Of a stretch of 64,000 nucleotides of DNA, positions 43,463 to 52,233 are shown one piece after another; the stretch's first letter is position 1; each line of letters starts with the position of its first letter. The DNA is taken from contig NZ_JH815185.1 in the NCBI RefSeq assembly GCF_000296385.1, positions 405,653 to 469,652 of the forward strand, given 5' to 3'. This DNA is from Lachnoanaerobaculum sp. OBRC5-5. Its GTDB lineage: Bacteria > Bacillota > Clostridia > Lachnospirales > Lachnospiraceae. Below the pieces are notes generated by a model. It was not told the origin of the DNA. It worked only from the letters and a program-made list of their open reading frames with translations, and made no database searches. A program made the translations under genes and the position numbers.

Positions 43463-45349
43463 ATGAAAATCATATGTAAAAATTCCGGACTTTTAGAAGA
43501 AAAATTAAAGACCGGTACAAGAATACTTATAGATGAATATAAACAAAGTACCGAGCAGTTGGATATTAATGTAGAATTTTGTGAAAGCGATGAACTTTCG
43601 GTAAAAAAAGAAGGAAATGATATAAGTATTATATGTAAAGAACTGTCTCATTATTACAGAGGGCTGACAAAGATACTTTGTAATTTAGATAAAAACACAT
43701 ATGAAAATACGGAGAAGGCATATTTTGAAAAAAACGGTGTTATGCTTGACTGTTCAAGAAATGCTGTATTTAGAGTAGAAAAAGTGAAAAGCATTATTCG
43801 AGTTCTGGCAAAACTTGGAATGAATGTGCTTATGCTCTATACTGAGGACACATATGAGGTAGCTGATGAGCCTTATTTTGGAATATATCGAGGAAGATAC
43901 ACAAAAGAGGAAATTAAAGAGATAGATTCATATGCTTCTGTATTCGGGATTGAACTTGTGCCATGTATTCAGACATTGGCACATTTACATAATGCCCTAA
44001 AATGGCCGGGGAAAGAGAACATCAAGGATTCAGTGGATATCCTGGAAGTAGGAAAAGAAGAAACATATATTTTTATTGAAAAATTGCTTCGTTCTGTAAA
44101 GGAGAGTTTTTCTACAAAGCGTGTACATCTTGGAATGGATGAGGCTGTTTCTCTGGGTCTTGGAAATTATCTTAAAAATAACGGATATGAAAAGAGTTCC
44201 ATATTAATAAAGAGACATTGTAAAAAGGTCCTTGATATATGCAAAAAGTTGGACTTAAACCCTATGATGTGGAGCGATATGTATATAACAGCAAACACAG
44301 GTAAGGGATATTATGACATTGATGACAATGTTGATTGTAGCCTTTGGGAAAAGCCTGAAAAAGAAGTTGGACTTGTATATTGGGACTATTATCACAATGA
44401 CGAAAAGATATATGAAAAGATGTTGAAAGTTCATATGCAAATATCAAATAATGTAATTTTTGCGGGAGGGTCATGGGTATGGAACGGAATAGCTCCAAAC
44501 TACTCAAAAACTTTTGAATGTACAATATCGGCACTCCAAACATGTAAGGAGTTTAAACTGGATGAAGTACTATGTACTGCCTGGCTTGATAACGGTGCAG
44601 AGACACCTATAGATGCGGTTTTGCCGGGAGTTGCTTTATTTGGATATTTGGGCTTTCATAAAAACTATGACAGTAATGAGTTTAAAGAAGAATTCAAAAA
44701 TTGTTGTAGCGGATATTTAGATGACTTTATGGTACTTGACAGATTTGATTCGCTTTTCCAAAAAGAAGAGTCAAATCAAGCTGCAGAAAATCCTTCTAAG
44801 TATCTACTTTATCAAGATCCTCTGACAGGGATATTTGATTATCATGTAAAGGAATCCGCTGTAGATACCAAGGCTTATTATGACAGCTTAAGATTAAATG
44901 TTATGGAAAGTGAAAAGTACTCTAAAAAATACTTGGAACTGTTTTCATATTATGAAAAACTGGCAGAGGTTTTGAGCATAAAAGCGGATTTAGGGGTACG
45001 CATAAAAACTTCATATGAAGCAAGTGATTTGTATACATTAAAAACTATCTGTGAAAAAGAAATTCCTGATGCAATAGAAAATCTTAAAGTTATGAAAACT
45101 CTCAGAGAAGATTTATGGATGAGCGATGCAAAGCCATGGGGATATGAGCTTATGGATGTAAAGCTTGGCGGAGTCATCACAAGATTAGAAAGTACAAAAA
45201 GAAGAGTTTTAAATTATTTGGATGGGAAAATACCTTGCCTTGAAGAACTTGAAGAGAAAAGATTACCGTATTTTGGGGATAAAGCAGATAAACGAGAAAA
45301 TCGCTGGAGCCAAATAATCAGCGGATCGGATTTAGTGGATACAATATAA
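43463..45349 (+). CDS. Beta-N-acetylhexosaminidase-like enzyme (GH20)
   Basis: 628 residues. The catalytic barrel begins near residue 90 (KNGVMLDCSRNAVFRVEKVKSII) and holds the GH20 motif H-x-G-x-D-E at HLGMDEA (Asp226, Glu227), the substrate-assisted catalytic pair. LVPCIQTLAHLHNALKWP is also typical. The N-terminal domain is short and the C-terminal 200 residues are helical, as in the intracellular bacterial group. No signal peptide. Releases terminal GlcNAc or GalNAc from imported glycans, complementing the fucosidase 24 bases upstream. SD ACGAGGAGTATGAGTA. Confidence 0.88.
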   Translation: MKIICKNSGLLEEKLKTGTRILIDEYKQSTEQLDINVEFCESDELSVKKEGNDISIICKELSHYYRGLTKILCNLDKNTYENTEKAYFEKNGVMLDCSRNAVFRVEKVKSIIRVLAKLGMNVLMLYTEDTYEVADEPYFGIYRGRYTKEEIKEIDSYASVFGIELVPCIQTLAHLHNALKWPGKENIKDSVDILEVGKEETYIFIEKLLRSVKESFSTKRVHLGMDEAVSLGLGNYLKNNGYEKSSILIKRHCKKVLDICKKLDLNPMMWSDMYITANTGKGYYDIDDNVDCSLWEKPEKEVGLVYWDYYHNDEKIYEKMLKVHMQISNNVIFAGGSWVWNGIAPNYSKTFECTISALQTCKEFKLDEVLCTAWLDNGAETPIDAVLPGVALFGYLGFHKNYDSNEFKEEFKNCCSGYLDDFMVLDRFDSLFQKEESNQAAENPSKYLLYQDPLTGIFDYHVKESAVDTKAYYDSLRLNVMESEKYSKKYLELFSYYEKLAEVLSIKADLGVRIKTSYEASDLYTLKTICEKEIPDAIENLKVMKTLREDLWMSDAKPWGYELMDVKLGGVITRLESTKRRVLNYLDGKIPCLEELEEKRLPYFGDKADKRENRWSQIISGSDLVDTI

Positions 45350-45389
45350 AATACGATAACAAGTTAGAGAGCAAATAAAGGGGGTAGAA

Positions 45390-46526
45390 ATGTATAAGGT
45401 TTTATTTGCTGAGGATGAATTATTAGTAAGATTGGGTTTACAAAATTCAATTCCATGGAGTAAATATGAAATGGAAGTTGCAGCATTGGCAGACAACGGT
45501 ATGGAAGCATACAGGCTCTTTGAAGAGATACATCCTGACATATTGATAACGGACCTTAGAATGGAAGGAATGGACGGTCTTGAACTTGTTAAAAGAGTCA
45601 GAGAAATAGATAAGGAATGTGCGATCGTAGTAATTTCCTGCCTGAATGATTTTGAAACCCTAAGGAAATTGATACCATATAATATCAATGCATATGTACT
45701 GAAGGCAAGTATAAGTATAGATGAAGTATGTAATGTACTGGAACAGACAAAAGAATATCTTATAAGTATCGGAAGGACAGCTAAAAAGGTGATACCTGAT
45801 TTAGAAAAACCTGAGGATATTATATCAAAATATCTTTTGGGAGATGCCGTAATCAGTTTAGAGGATGATTTTGAAATATTCGAACATTTATTGATGTTTA
45901 GTCTGGAGGAGGAAAATAAAGATAAGATAAATAAGCTTGCAATGGATTTTATATATGAACTGGTTAACCGTCAGATACCGGGAGAAATGTTGGTTCCTCT
46001 AAAGGACAAGGAATTCTGTGTTTTTTATAGAAGTACAGAAAAAAAGATGGATGAGAGAATAAAGAGAATCAATAATTCCATAGGTGATTTTTTGGGAGTT
46101 CGTTTTAAAATCACACACAGCAGTCGTAGAAAAGCTGAGAATTTAAAAGACTGGTTTGATAGAGCCTATGTACAGCAGTATGAGATAAATATTGATGAAA
46201 ACAGCGGTAAGGCATTGATTCAAAAGTCAATCGAGTATATGCAGGAACATTTCAGAGAAAGTTTGACCTTAACAGATATTTCACGTACTATAGGACTTTC
46301 TGTAAGCTATTTTTCGTATCTGTTTAAACAGGAAACCGGAAAAAATTATATTGAGTATCTAAATGAAATAAGGCTACTTGCAACCATGAAAGACTTGATG
46401 AATACTGATGAGAAGGTAGTTGTGGTTGCACAAAAGAACGGATTTCAGAACTTGGAGTATTTCTCAAGATACTTTAAAAAACAGACAGGAGAGTCACCGG
46501 CAAGATGGAGAAAATTAAACCGTTAA
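45390..46526 (+). CDS. YesN-type response regulator (receiver plus AraC HTH)
   Basis: 378 residues. The receiver domain has the phospho-acceptor Asp55 in ILITDLRMEGMDG, acidic pair FAEDE and a C-terminal Lys in AYVLKAS. The AraC-type double HTH closes the protein (LTLTDISRTIGLSVSYFSYLFKQETGKNYIEYLNEIRL, then VAQKNGFQNLEYFSRYFKKQTGESPARWR). It pairs with the histidine kinase that overlaps it by 22 bases. The probable targets are the GH29/GH20 genes and the downstream ABC transporter. SD AAAGGGGGTAGAA. Confidence 0.93.
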   Translation: MYKVLFAEDELLVRLGLQNSIPWSKYEMEVAALADNGMEAYRLFEEIHPDILITDLRMEGMDGLELVKRVREIDKECAIVVISCLNDFETLRKLIPYNINAYVLKASISIDEVCNVLEQTKEYLISIGRTAKKVIPDLEKPEDIISKYLLGDAVISLEDDFEIFEHLLMFSLEEENKDKINKLAMDFIYELVNRQIPGEMLVPLKDKEFCVFYRSTEKKMDERIKRINNSIGDFLGVRFKITHSSRRKAENLKDWFDRAYVQQYEINIDENSGKALIQKSIEYMQEHFRESLTLTDISRTIGLSVSYFSYLFKQETGKNYIEYLNEIRLLATMKDLMNTDEKVVVVAQKNGFQNLEYFSRYFKKQTGESPARWRKLNR

Positions 46527-48262
46527 ATCGTATGAATTGGAGACAAAAGGTTTTATTGTCTATTCTCGGAAGCTTTATAATTATAATCAGCTTTATGTTC
46601 TACATCACATACCACTACTTTGTGGAAAAGGTGGAAGCCGGAAATGAAAGGCTTGTTTTATTAAACTTTGAACAGGCTGAAAAGGATCTGGAAAATATTT
46701 TAAAAAATGCGGAACTGTGTTTGAATAAATATGTAATATCGGATCTTGTCTGGGAGTTCGGATATGAATATCCAAACAGCAATATAGACGAAAGCAGATT
46801 GAAAATGAAGATTTCCGAGAGTTTTCACTACGAAATGCTTGTAAACAGAGAAATTTCAGCTTTGGGAATATTAAAAGGAGACGGAGTTGGAATTGTTTCT
46901 TCCGCACTTGGTAAAAACCGTACCGGTGATACTGAAATATCCGGAGAAATTTTAAATGTTTTACAAAAGGTAAAAGAAAATTATCCCTATACTACTTGGG
47001 TACCAAGCTGGGAGCTGGATATAAATGACACAAGCCCTTTTAAAATAATGTCACAGACACCTTCTTTGGTAGGTATAAAGGCGGTAGGCGTAAATATAAA
47101 TCTTGAAGAAGAGAGCTTTATTTTTGTTGCAATAAATGAAATAGATATTCAAAGTACATATAGGGCGGTTGCCTTTAATGACAGCAGGGCTATATTGGTA
47201 GATAAAAAAGGTCAAATAATTTCAGATGTCGATAAGAGTATGCTGGGCAAGGAATATTATACAAGTACGGATACACAAAATATTGAATATCCGCTTGATT
47301 TTTACGGATGGAAATTATGTGATATGATTCCCAAAGAAGAATATTTAAAAGATGCCAATGAAATCAGAGATTTCGGTATTATTGTAATTATACTGGCTAT
47401 AGTAGCGACAGTCACTGTCGCTGTAATTTGGAGCAGAAAATATACTCAGCCGATAGAACTGCTTATGAAAAATATGCATCGTATTAAAAATCAGGAGTTT
47501 AATATTGATAAACCGAAAAAACTTGGCTGGGAAGAGCTGGATAGGTTAAATGAGGAATTATATTCCACAGCACAAAGTATAAAAGCGTATATTGAAAGAT
47601 TAAAACAGGTAGAAGATGAAAAAAGAAGAGAAGAGCTTATGGCTCTTCAATATCAGATGAACCCTCACTTTCTATTAAATTCTCTTAACTCTATACGTTG
47701 GATGGCAATGATGACCAATAATACAATAGTTGCGGATACTTTGGTAAGGCTTGGAAAAATAATTACACCTGTACTAAGGAATCCAAGCCTAACATGGAAA
47801 GTTAAAAATGAAGTGGAATTCTTGGAGAATTATGCAGCTATGATGCAACTTAGATATGGGCATGATATGGAATATAAAATGAGTTGTAAAAAAGAATTAT
47901 ATGAGTTGGAATTCCCAAGATTCATATTACAACCCTTGATTGAAAATTGCTTTGTACACGGAAGCAGTCAGGAAGAGATACGTACAATAGAAGTTGTGAT
48001 AGAATGTAATGATTATATGGATGTAAAGGTGATAAACAGCGGGATATTCTTAAATGAAGAAGAGCTTAGTCAAATAAGAAACAAGATAAAATCACCTCTA
48101 AAAACATCAGAGCATATAGGACTTGCAAATGTATCAAAACGCTTAGGGTTGCTGTATGGAGATAAGGGTAACATGTCTGTTGAAACAGATCCTAAATTAG
48201 GCTTGATCGTACATATACGATTTAATCAATATGTCGAAATGACAAATAAAGAAAGAGTTTAG
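46505..48262 (+). CDS. YesM-type sensor histidine kinase
   Basis: 585 residues. One N-terminal membrane helix (VLLSILGSFIIIISFMFYI), an extracytoplasmic sensing domain of about 240 residues, and a second helix (FGIIVIILAIVATVTVAVIW). A HAMP-like linker follows, then the His-kinase core with the phosphorylated His388 in LQYQMNPHFLLNSLNSIRWM and the HATPase domain (FILQPLIENCFVHG, HIGLANVSKRL). YesM kinases sense external sugars or the cognate binding protein. ATG at 46505 overlaps the regulator gene; the ATG at 46532 is an alternative. Confidence 0.93.
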   Translation: MEKIKPLNRMNWRQKVLLSILGSFIIIISFMFYITYHYFVEKVEAGNERLVLLNFEQAEKDLENILKNAELCLNKYVISDLVWEFGYEYPNSNIDESRLKMKISESFHYEMLVNREISALGILKGDGVGIVSSALGKNRTGDTEISGEILNVLQKVKENYPYTTWVPSWELDINDTSPFKIMSQTPSLVGIKAVGVNINLEEESFIFVAINEIDIQSTYRAVAFNDSRAILVDKKGQIISDVDKSMLGKEYYTSTDTQNIEYPLDFYGWKLCDMIPKEEYLKDANEIRDFGIIVIILAIVATVTVAVIWSRKYTQPIELLMKNMHRIKNQEFNIDKPKKLGWEELDRLNEELYSTAQSIKAYIERLKQVEDEKRREELMALQYQMNPHFLLNSLNSIRWMAMMTNNTIVADTLVRLGKIITPVLRNPSLTWKVKNEVEFLENYAAMMQLRYGHDMEYKMSCKKELYELEFPRFILQPLIENCFVHGSSQEEIRTIEVVIECNDYMDVKVINSGIFLNEEELSQIRNKIKSPLKTSEHIGLANVSKRLGLLYGDKGNMSVETDPKLGLIVHIRFNQYVEMTNKERV

Positions 48263-48300
48263 TCATATAAAATTATTAAAAATAATAATGAAGTCTAAGA

Positions 48301-48360
48301 CTTGACATATTTTATGGTATAAAGTGCAATAATCATAAAATATGTCAAGTTTTGTTTTTT
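48301..48360 (+). terminator. Terminator with a perfect 16-bp stem
   Basis: CTTGACATATTTTATG (48301-48316) and its exact complement (48334-48349) enclose 17 bases; TTTTGTTTTTT follows. It ends the two-component transcript. The remainder of 48263-48593 contains the promoter of the next gene and no reading frame. Confidence 0.9.
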
Positions 48361-48433
48361 AGAATAAAAAAACGATAAAATAGTCAATCGACAAATAATA
48401 TAAAACATTTTAAGAAACTGTCTAAAATGATAA

Positions 48434-48454
48434 TATAATTCTATCTTAGATAGA
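48434..48454 (+). promoter_or_regulatory. Probable promoter -10 box and short palindrome before the binding-protein gene
   Basis: TATAAT at 48434-48439 is followed directly by TCTATC-TTA-GATAGA (48440-48454), a perfect 6-bp inverted repeat. No good -35 box is visible, as expected for an activator-dependent promoter. The YesN-like regulator is the natural candidate. Confidence 0.5.
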
Positions 48455-48593
48455 GAAAATATTTTGCTCAATAAGAAATATTTTTAACGGCCGGTACAAA
48501 ATAATAATCGAAATCAAAACGAACAAATTGAACGTGAATTGATGTAGATTCAACATTGAATGCTTCATAGAAGCTACAAGGAGGGAAAAGTAC

Positions 48594-50345
48594 ATGAAAA
48601 CAAGGAAATTGACAGCAATTTTAGGTGCTGTTGCATTAACAGCGTCATGTTTGGCAGGATGTGGCGGAGGAAAAGCCGATTCCGCATCGGGAAGTAAAAC
48701 TGCAGCAAGCAGTCCTGAGGAAGTAAGCACAGCAGATCATGTGGATATTACTATAGGTGGATTATCTTTATCGGATTCTTCTACAGGAGCTTGGCCTACA
48801 GAAGTAATCAAGGCGGTTGAGGAAAAGTTTAACTGTACAATTACAACAAAGGCCTATGATCAGGAAAGCTTAAACCTTGATTTATCAGGTGGAAATACTT
48901 GTGATATAGTGCAGATATCGGATGGAAATATCGAAGGTGTGTTAAAAGGAAAACATGCGGTAAACCTTGTGGATTATAAGAATATCGCACCAAATATATT
49001 CTCCGACGGAATGGATTACAGAAATAAAATCATGCAGAAATTTAAAGGTGACAATGGTGAGGCACAGTACTTTGTTACACCTAGAGTTGTTTCTAAAGAT
49101 TATGCAAAAAGCTACGGTTCTGTAGTTCAGTACGGTTATGTTGTACGATGGGATTTATACAAGCAGATTGGAGCACCGACAATCACTAATGATGATGAAT
49201 ATATCGAAGCATTGAAAAAAATGAAGGAGATTTATCCTAAGACAGAAGACGGTGCAGAAACATATGCAATGAGTGCATATAATGATGCGGACCTTCATAC
49301 TTATTTCTTTAAAGGATGTCTTGGGGAGGGATATTTAAACCTTGAAGACGGACTTTATGTTCAGGATGCACAGACAAATGCACTTGTAGTTGATGTGTAT
49401 GATAAGGATGAGAATGTTAAAACACCTTTCTGGTCGGGTGTAGAATTCTATAACAAGCTTTACAAAGCCGGATTATTAGATCCTGATAACTTTATTACAA
49501 AGGGTGAGGATCTTACAGAAAAGTATACAAAAGGACAGTACATCGGCGGTACTGTAAACTGGTACTTCGGAACATATAACAGCAACAATAAGGGAACTGA
49601 TAAAGAGTATGTTGTTTTACCTTCAAAATTAGGATGGGTAAATGAGCAAAACAGAGCAGGATGGACAGGAAAGTACTTATTTGTATCTTCTCATTCACCA
49701 AATGTTGAGCGTGCTGTTATGGTGCTTGATTATTTACAGAGTGGAGAATTTGCAAGAAGCTCAGATTCAGGTGTTGAAGGACGTTGGGAGAAGGGCTCAG
49801 ACGGAAAGCCACATTTAACTGAAGATACCATCAATATGAAGGTTGACGGAAGTCGTGCCGAAGAGTGGAAGATGAGCGGAATCAGCGACTCAAGAGTAGA
49901 TAATCTTATCGGATGGGATTACAACAATGTTTTAGCGGACGGTGGAAGAGTTAGTCTTTGGAACGATGAAGATGTAATGAAAGACAGCCTTACAACAGCT
50001 GAGCTGGAACTTTGTGAACATTTCGGTATTTCATTACCAAGCGATCTTTTAAAGAACGGAGTTGAAAAGGGTGACAACATGGATCTTAGCAAATCGGATT
50101 CAACAATTCGTATGTGCCTTGAAACAATTCCAAAGAATATAGTACGTATTGACAGCAACTGTATTGAAATCACAAAGAATGCACTTCCAGGACTTATACA
50201 GGCGGATTCAGATGAGGCATTTGCCGCAGCTAAGGAAGCATTATTACAGCAGCTTTCCGATGCAAGCGTAAAAGAGTCTATTGATTGGTGGCAGAAGGCA
50301 TGGGAGGATTCCAAGAGTGCAATAGAGAGTTTAGAGAGCAAATAA
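48594..50345 (+). CDS. Extracellular solute-binding lipoprotein (LipO-like)
   Basis: 583 residues, the large oligosaccharide-binding type that accompanies LplB/YtcP permeases. The lipobox LAGC places the lipid anchor at Cys23. A Ser/Ala-rich linker precedes the binding domain (HVDITIGGLSLSDSSTGAWP, VVQYGYVVRWDLYKQIGAP, LFVSSHSPNVERAVMVLDYL). SD AAGGAGGGAAAAGTAC. It presents fucosylated or hexosamine glycans to the permeases that follow. No ATPase is encoded nearby. Confidence 0.92.
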   Translation: MKTRKLTAILGAVALTASCLAGCGGGKADSASGSKTAASSPEEVSTADHVDITIGGLSLSDSSTGAWPTEVIKAVEEKFNCTITTKAYDQESLNLDLSGGNTCDIVQISDGNIEGVLKGKHAVNLVDYKNIAPNIFSDGMDYRNKIMQKFKGDNGEAQYFVTPRVVSKDYAKSYGSVVQYGYVVRWDLYKQIGAPTITNDDEYIEALKKMKEIYPKTEDGAETYAMSAYNDADLHTYFFKGCLGEGYLNLEDGLYVQDAQTNALVVDVYDKDENVKTPFWSGVEFYNKLYKAGLLDPDNFITKGEDLTEKYTKGQYIGGTVNWYFGTYNSNNKGTDKEYVVLPSKLGWVNEQNRAGWTGKYLFVSSHSPNVERAVMVLDYLQSGEFARSSDSGVEGRWEKGSDGKPHLTEDTINMKVDGSRAEEWKMSGISDSRVDNLIGWDYNNVLADGGRVSLWNDEDVMKDSLTTAELELCEHFGISLPSDLLKNGVEKGDNMDLSKSDSTIRMCLETIPKNIVRIDSNCIEITKNALPGLIQADSDEAFAAAKEALLQQLSDASVKESIDWWQKAWEDSKSAIESLESK

Positions 50346-50364
50346 ATACGAAAGGAGCATGTGT

Positions 50365-51279
50365 ATGAACAGAAAAAGGGGATTTGTGAAAAGCGGATCA
50401 AAAGATTATAAATTGCTTTGGATGGCAATACCTTTTATCACAATAGTCTTTTTGTTTAGTTATGTTCCGATATTTGGCTGGATATATTCATTCTTTGATT
50501 ATGTACCCGGAGTCAGTATTTTTGATTGTGACTTTGTAGGACTTGAGTACTTCAAACTGATTTTAAAAGATAACAATGTTTTAAGAGCTTTAAAGAACAC
50601 ATTTGTTTTTGCAATTATAAATATATGTTTAACACCGCTACCTATGCTCCTGGCGATTTTATTAAATGAGCTCAGAAACGGTCCTGTAAAGAAATTTGTA
50701 CAGACATTTACAACACTTCCAAACTTTATAAGCTGGGTAATTATTTTCTCTCTTGCAACGGCACTTTTTGCATCAGACGGAATTATAACTATGCTTGCAG
50801 TAAAACTTGGACTTGGAGATGCTTCAAATTCATTACTGGGATCAAACGAAGCAGTATATTGGTTTCAGTCATTCCTTGTACAGTGGAAGACTTTGGGATG
50901 GAATTCAATCATTTATATGGCGGCTATTGCCGGAATTGACCAGGAGCAATATGAAGCGGCGAGAGTTGACGGTGCAGGACATTTTAAATGTGCAATTCAT
51001 GTTACATTGCCTGCGATGATGGAGACTTTTGTTGTGTTGTTTATATTAAATATCGGTAATTTTCTAAATACCGGTTATGAGCAATACCTTCTATTTAAGA
51101 ACTCATTAACAGCACCTAATATTGAAGTACTTGATTTATATACATATAGAATCGGTCTTCAAAATATGGACTACTCCTATGGTGTTGCAATCAGTGTTGT
51201 GAAATCAATTGTAAGTATAACATTGGTTTTAGCGGCAAATATGGTTGCAAAGAAAATAAGAGGTAAGGCAGTTATCTAA
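50365..51279 (+). CDS. LplB-type oligosaccharide ABC permease
   Basis: 304 residues, about six membrane helices, first helix LWMAIPFITIVFLFSYVPIFGW. The EAA loop is QEQYEAARVDGAGHFKCAIHVTLPAM. Start ATG 50365, seven bases after AAAGGAG; the ATG six bases earlier is too close to the SD. Forms the channel with the next gene. Confidence 0.92.
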   Translation: MNRKRGFVKSGSKDYKLLWMAIPFITIVFLFSYVPIFGWIYSFFDYVPGVSIFDCDFVGLEYFKLILKDNNVLRALKNTFVFAIINICLTPLPMLLAILLNELRNGPVKKFVQTFTTLPNFISWVIIFSLATALFASDGIITMLAVKLGLGDASNSLLGSNEAVYWFQSFLVQWKTLGWNSIIYMAAIAGIDQEQYEAARVDGAGHFKCAIHVTLPAMMETFVVLFILNIGNFLNTGYEQYLLFKNSLTAPNIEVLDLYTYRIGLQNMDYSYGVAISVVKSIVSITLVLAANMVAKKIRGKAVI

Positions 51280-51288
51280 GGGGGCATT

Positions 51289-52200
51289 ATGAATAAGAAT
51301 AAAATGAAAGTTTCAACATCAAGAAAAGTATTTTTAGTGTTTGACTATTGTCTGATGATACTGCTTGCACTTATATGTATTTATCCGTTCTGGTATGTAC
51401 TTTGTTACTCATTAAGCGATACAACGGCAGCATCGGTGAATACACCGGTATTTTTACCAAGTGGTTTTACACTTAGTAACTACAAAGAAATTCTAACCTT
51501 AAAAGGATTCTTTCCGGCACTTTTAATGTCTTTGTTAAGAACTGTGGTCGGAACTATAACATCTGTATTTTGTTGCTCTTTTCTGGCATACCTTTTTACT
51601 AAGGACAAGATGCCGGGGAGAAAGATACTGTATCGCTTTGTAGTGTTTACCATGTATATCAGTGGCGGTATGATTGCCACATATATTGTAATGAAGTCAT
51701 ATGGATTATTGAACTCATTTTGGGTATATATATTACCTTCAATGATTTCCGCCTACAATATGATTTTGATAAAAACATATATAGAGCAGCTGCCGCCTGA
51801 ACTTGAAGAATCTGCAAGTTTGGACGGAGCAGGGTATATTACATGTTTTTTCAAGATAATATTTCCGCTTTGCAAACCTATAATAGCGACTGTTGTAGTG
51901 TTTGTAGCAGTTGGACAGTGGAATTCATGGTTTGATAATCATATCTATACAAGAGCAAATGAATCCCTGACAACATTACAGTATTTATTATATAATTATC
52001 TGAACGAGGCACAGAGACTTGCAGAGCAATTAAAAACAGCTTCAAGTGGAGCTGATATGACAAAGGCAATGGCAAGTATCTCACCAAAGGGAATCAGAAT
52101 GACAATTACAGTATTGGCATCACTACCGATTTTTGCACTATATCCGTTTATGCAAAAATACTTTTCAAAAGGAATAATGGTAGGAGCGGTTAAAGGATAA
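51289..52200 (+). CDS. YtcP-type carbohydrate ABC permease
   Basis: 303 residues, about six membrane helices. The N-terminal signature FWYVLCYSLSDTTAASVNTP and EAA loop LEESASLDGAGYITCFFKIIFPL are those of YtcP-like permeases, which pair with LplB. It starts nine bases after the first permease with AAGGGGGCATT. The gene ends just before a terminator shared with the convergent mprF gene. Confidence 0.92.
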   Translation: MNKNKMKVSTSRKVFLVFDYCLMILLALICIYPFWYVLCYSLSDTTAASVNTPVFLPSGFTLSNYKEILTLKGFFPALLMSLLRTVVGTITSVFCCSFLAYLFTKDKMPGRKILYRFVVFTMYISGGMIATYIVMKSYGLLNSFWVYILPSMISAYNMILIKTYIEQLPPELEESASLDGAGYITCFFKIIFPLCKPIIATVVVFVAVGQWNSWFDNHIYTRANESLTTLQYLLYNYLNEAQRLAEQLKTASSGADMTKAMASISPKGIRMTITVLASLPIFALYPFMQKYFSKGIMVGAVKG

Positions 52201-52206
52201 AGAAAG

Positions 52207-52233
52207 GCGGGTTGATTTTTCAACCCGTTTTTT
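52207..52233. terminator. Convergent terminator between permease and mprF
   Basis: CGGGTTG and CAACCCG arms around ATTTTT, with TTTTTTAT on the plus strand and a weaker T-rich tail on the minus strand. It separates two convergent transcripts. Confidence 0.8.
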
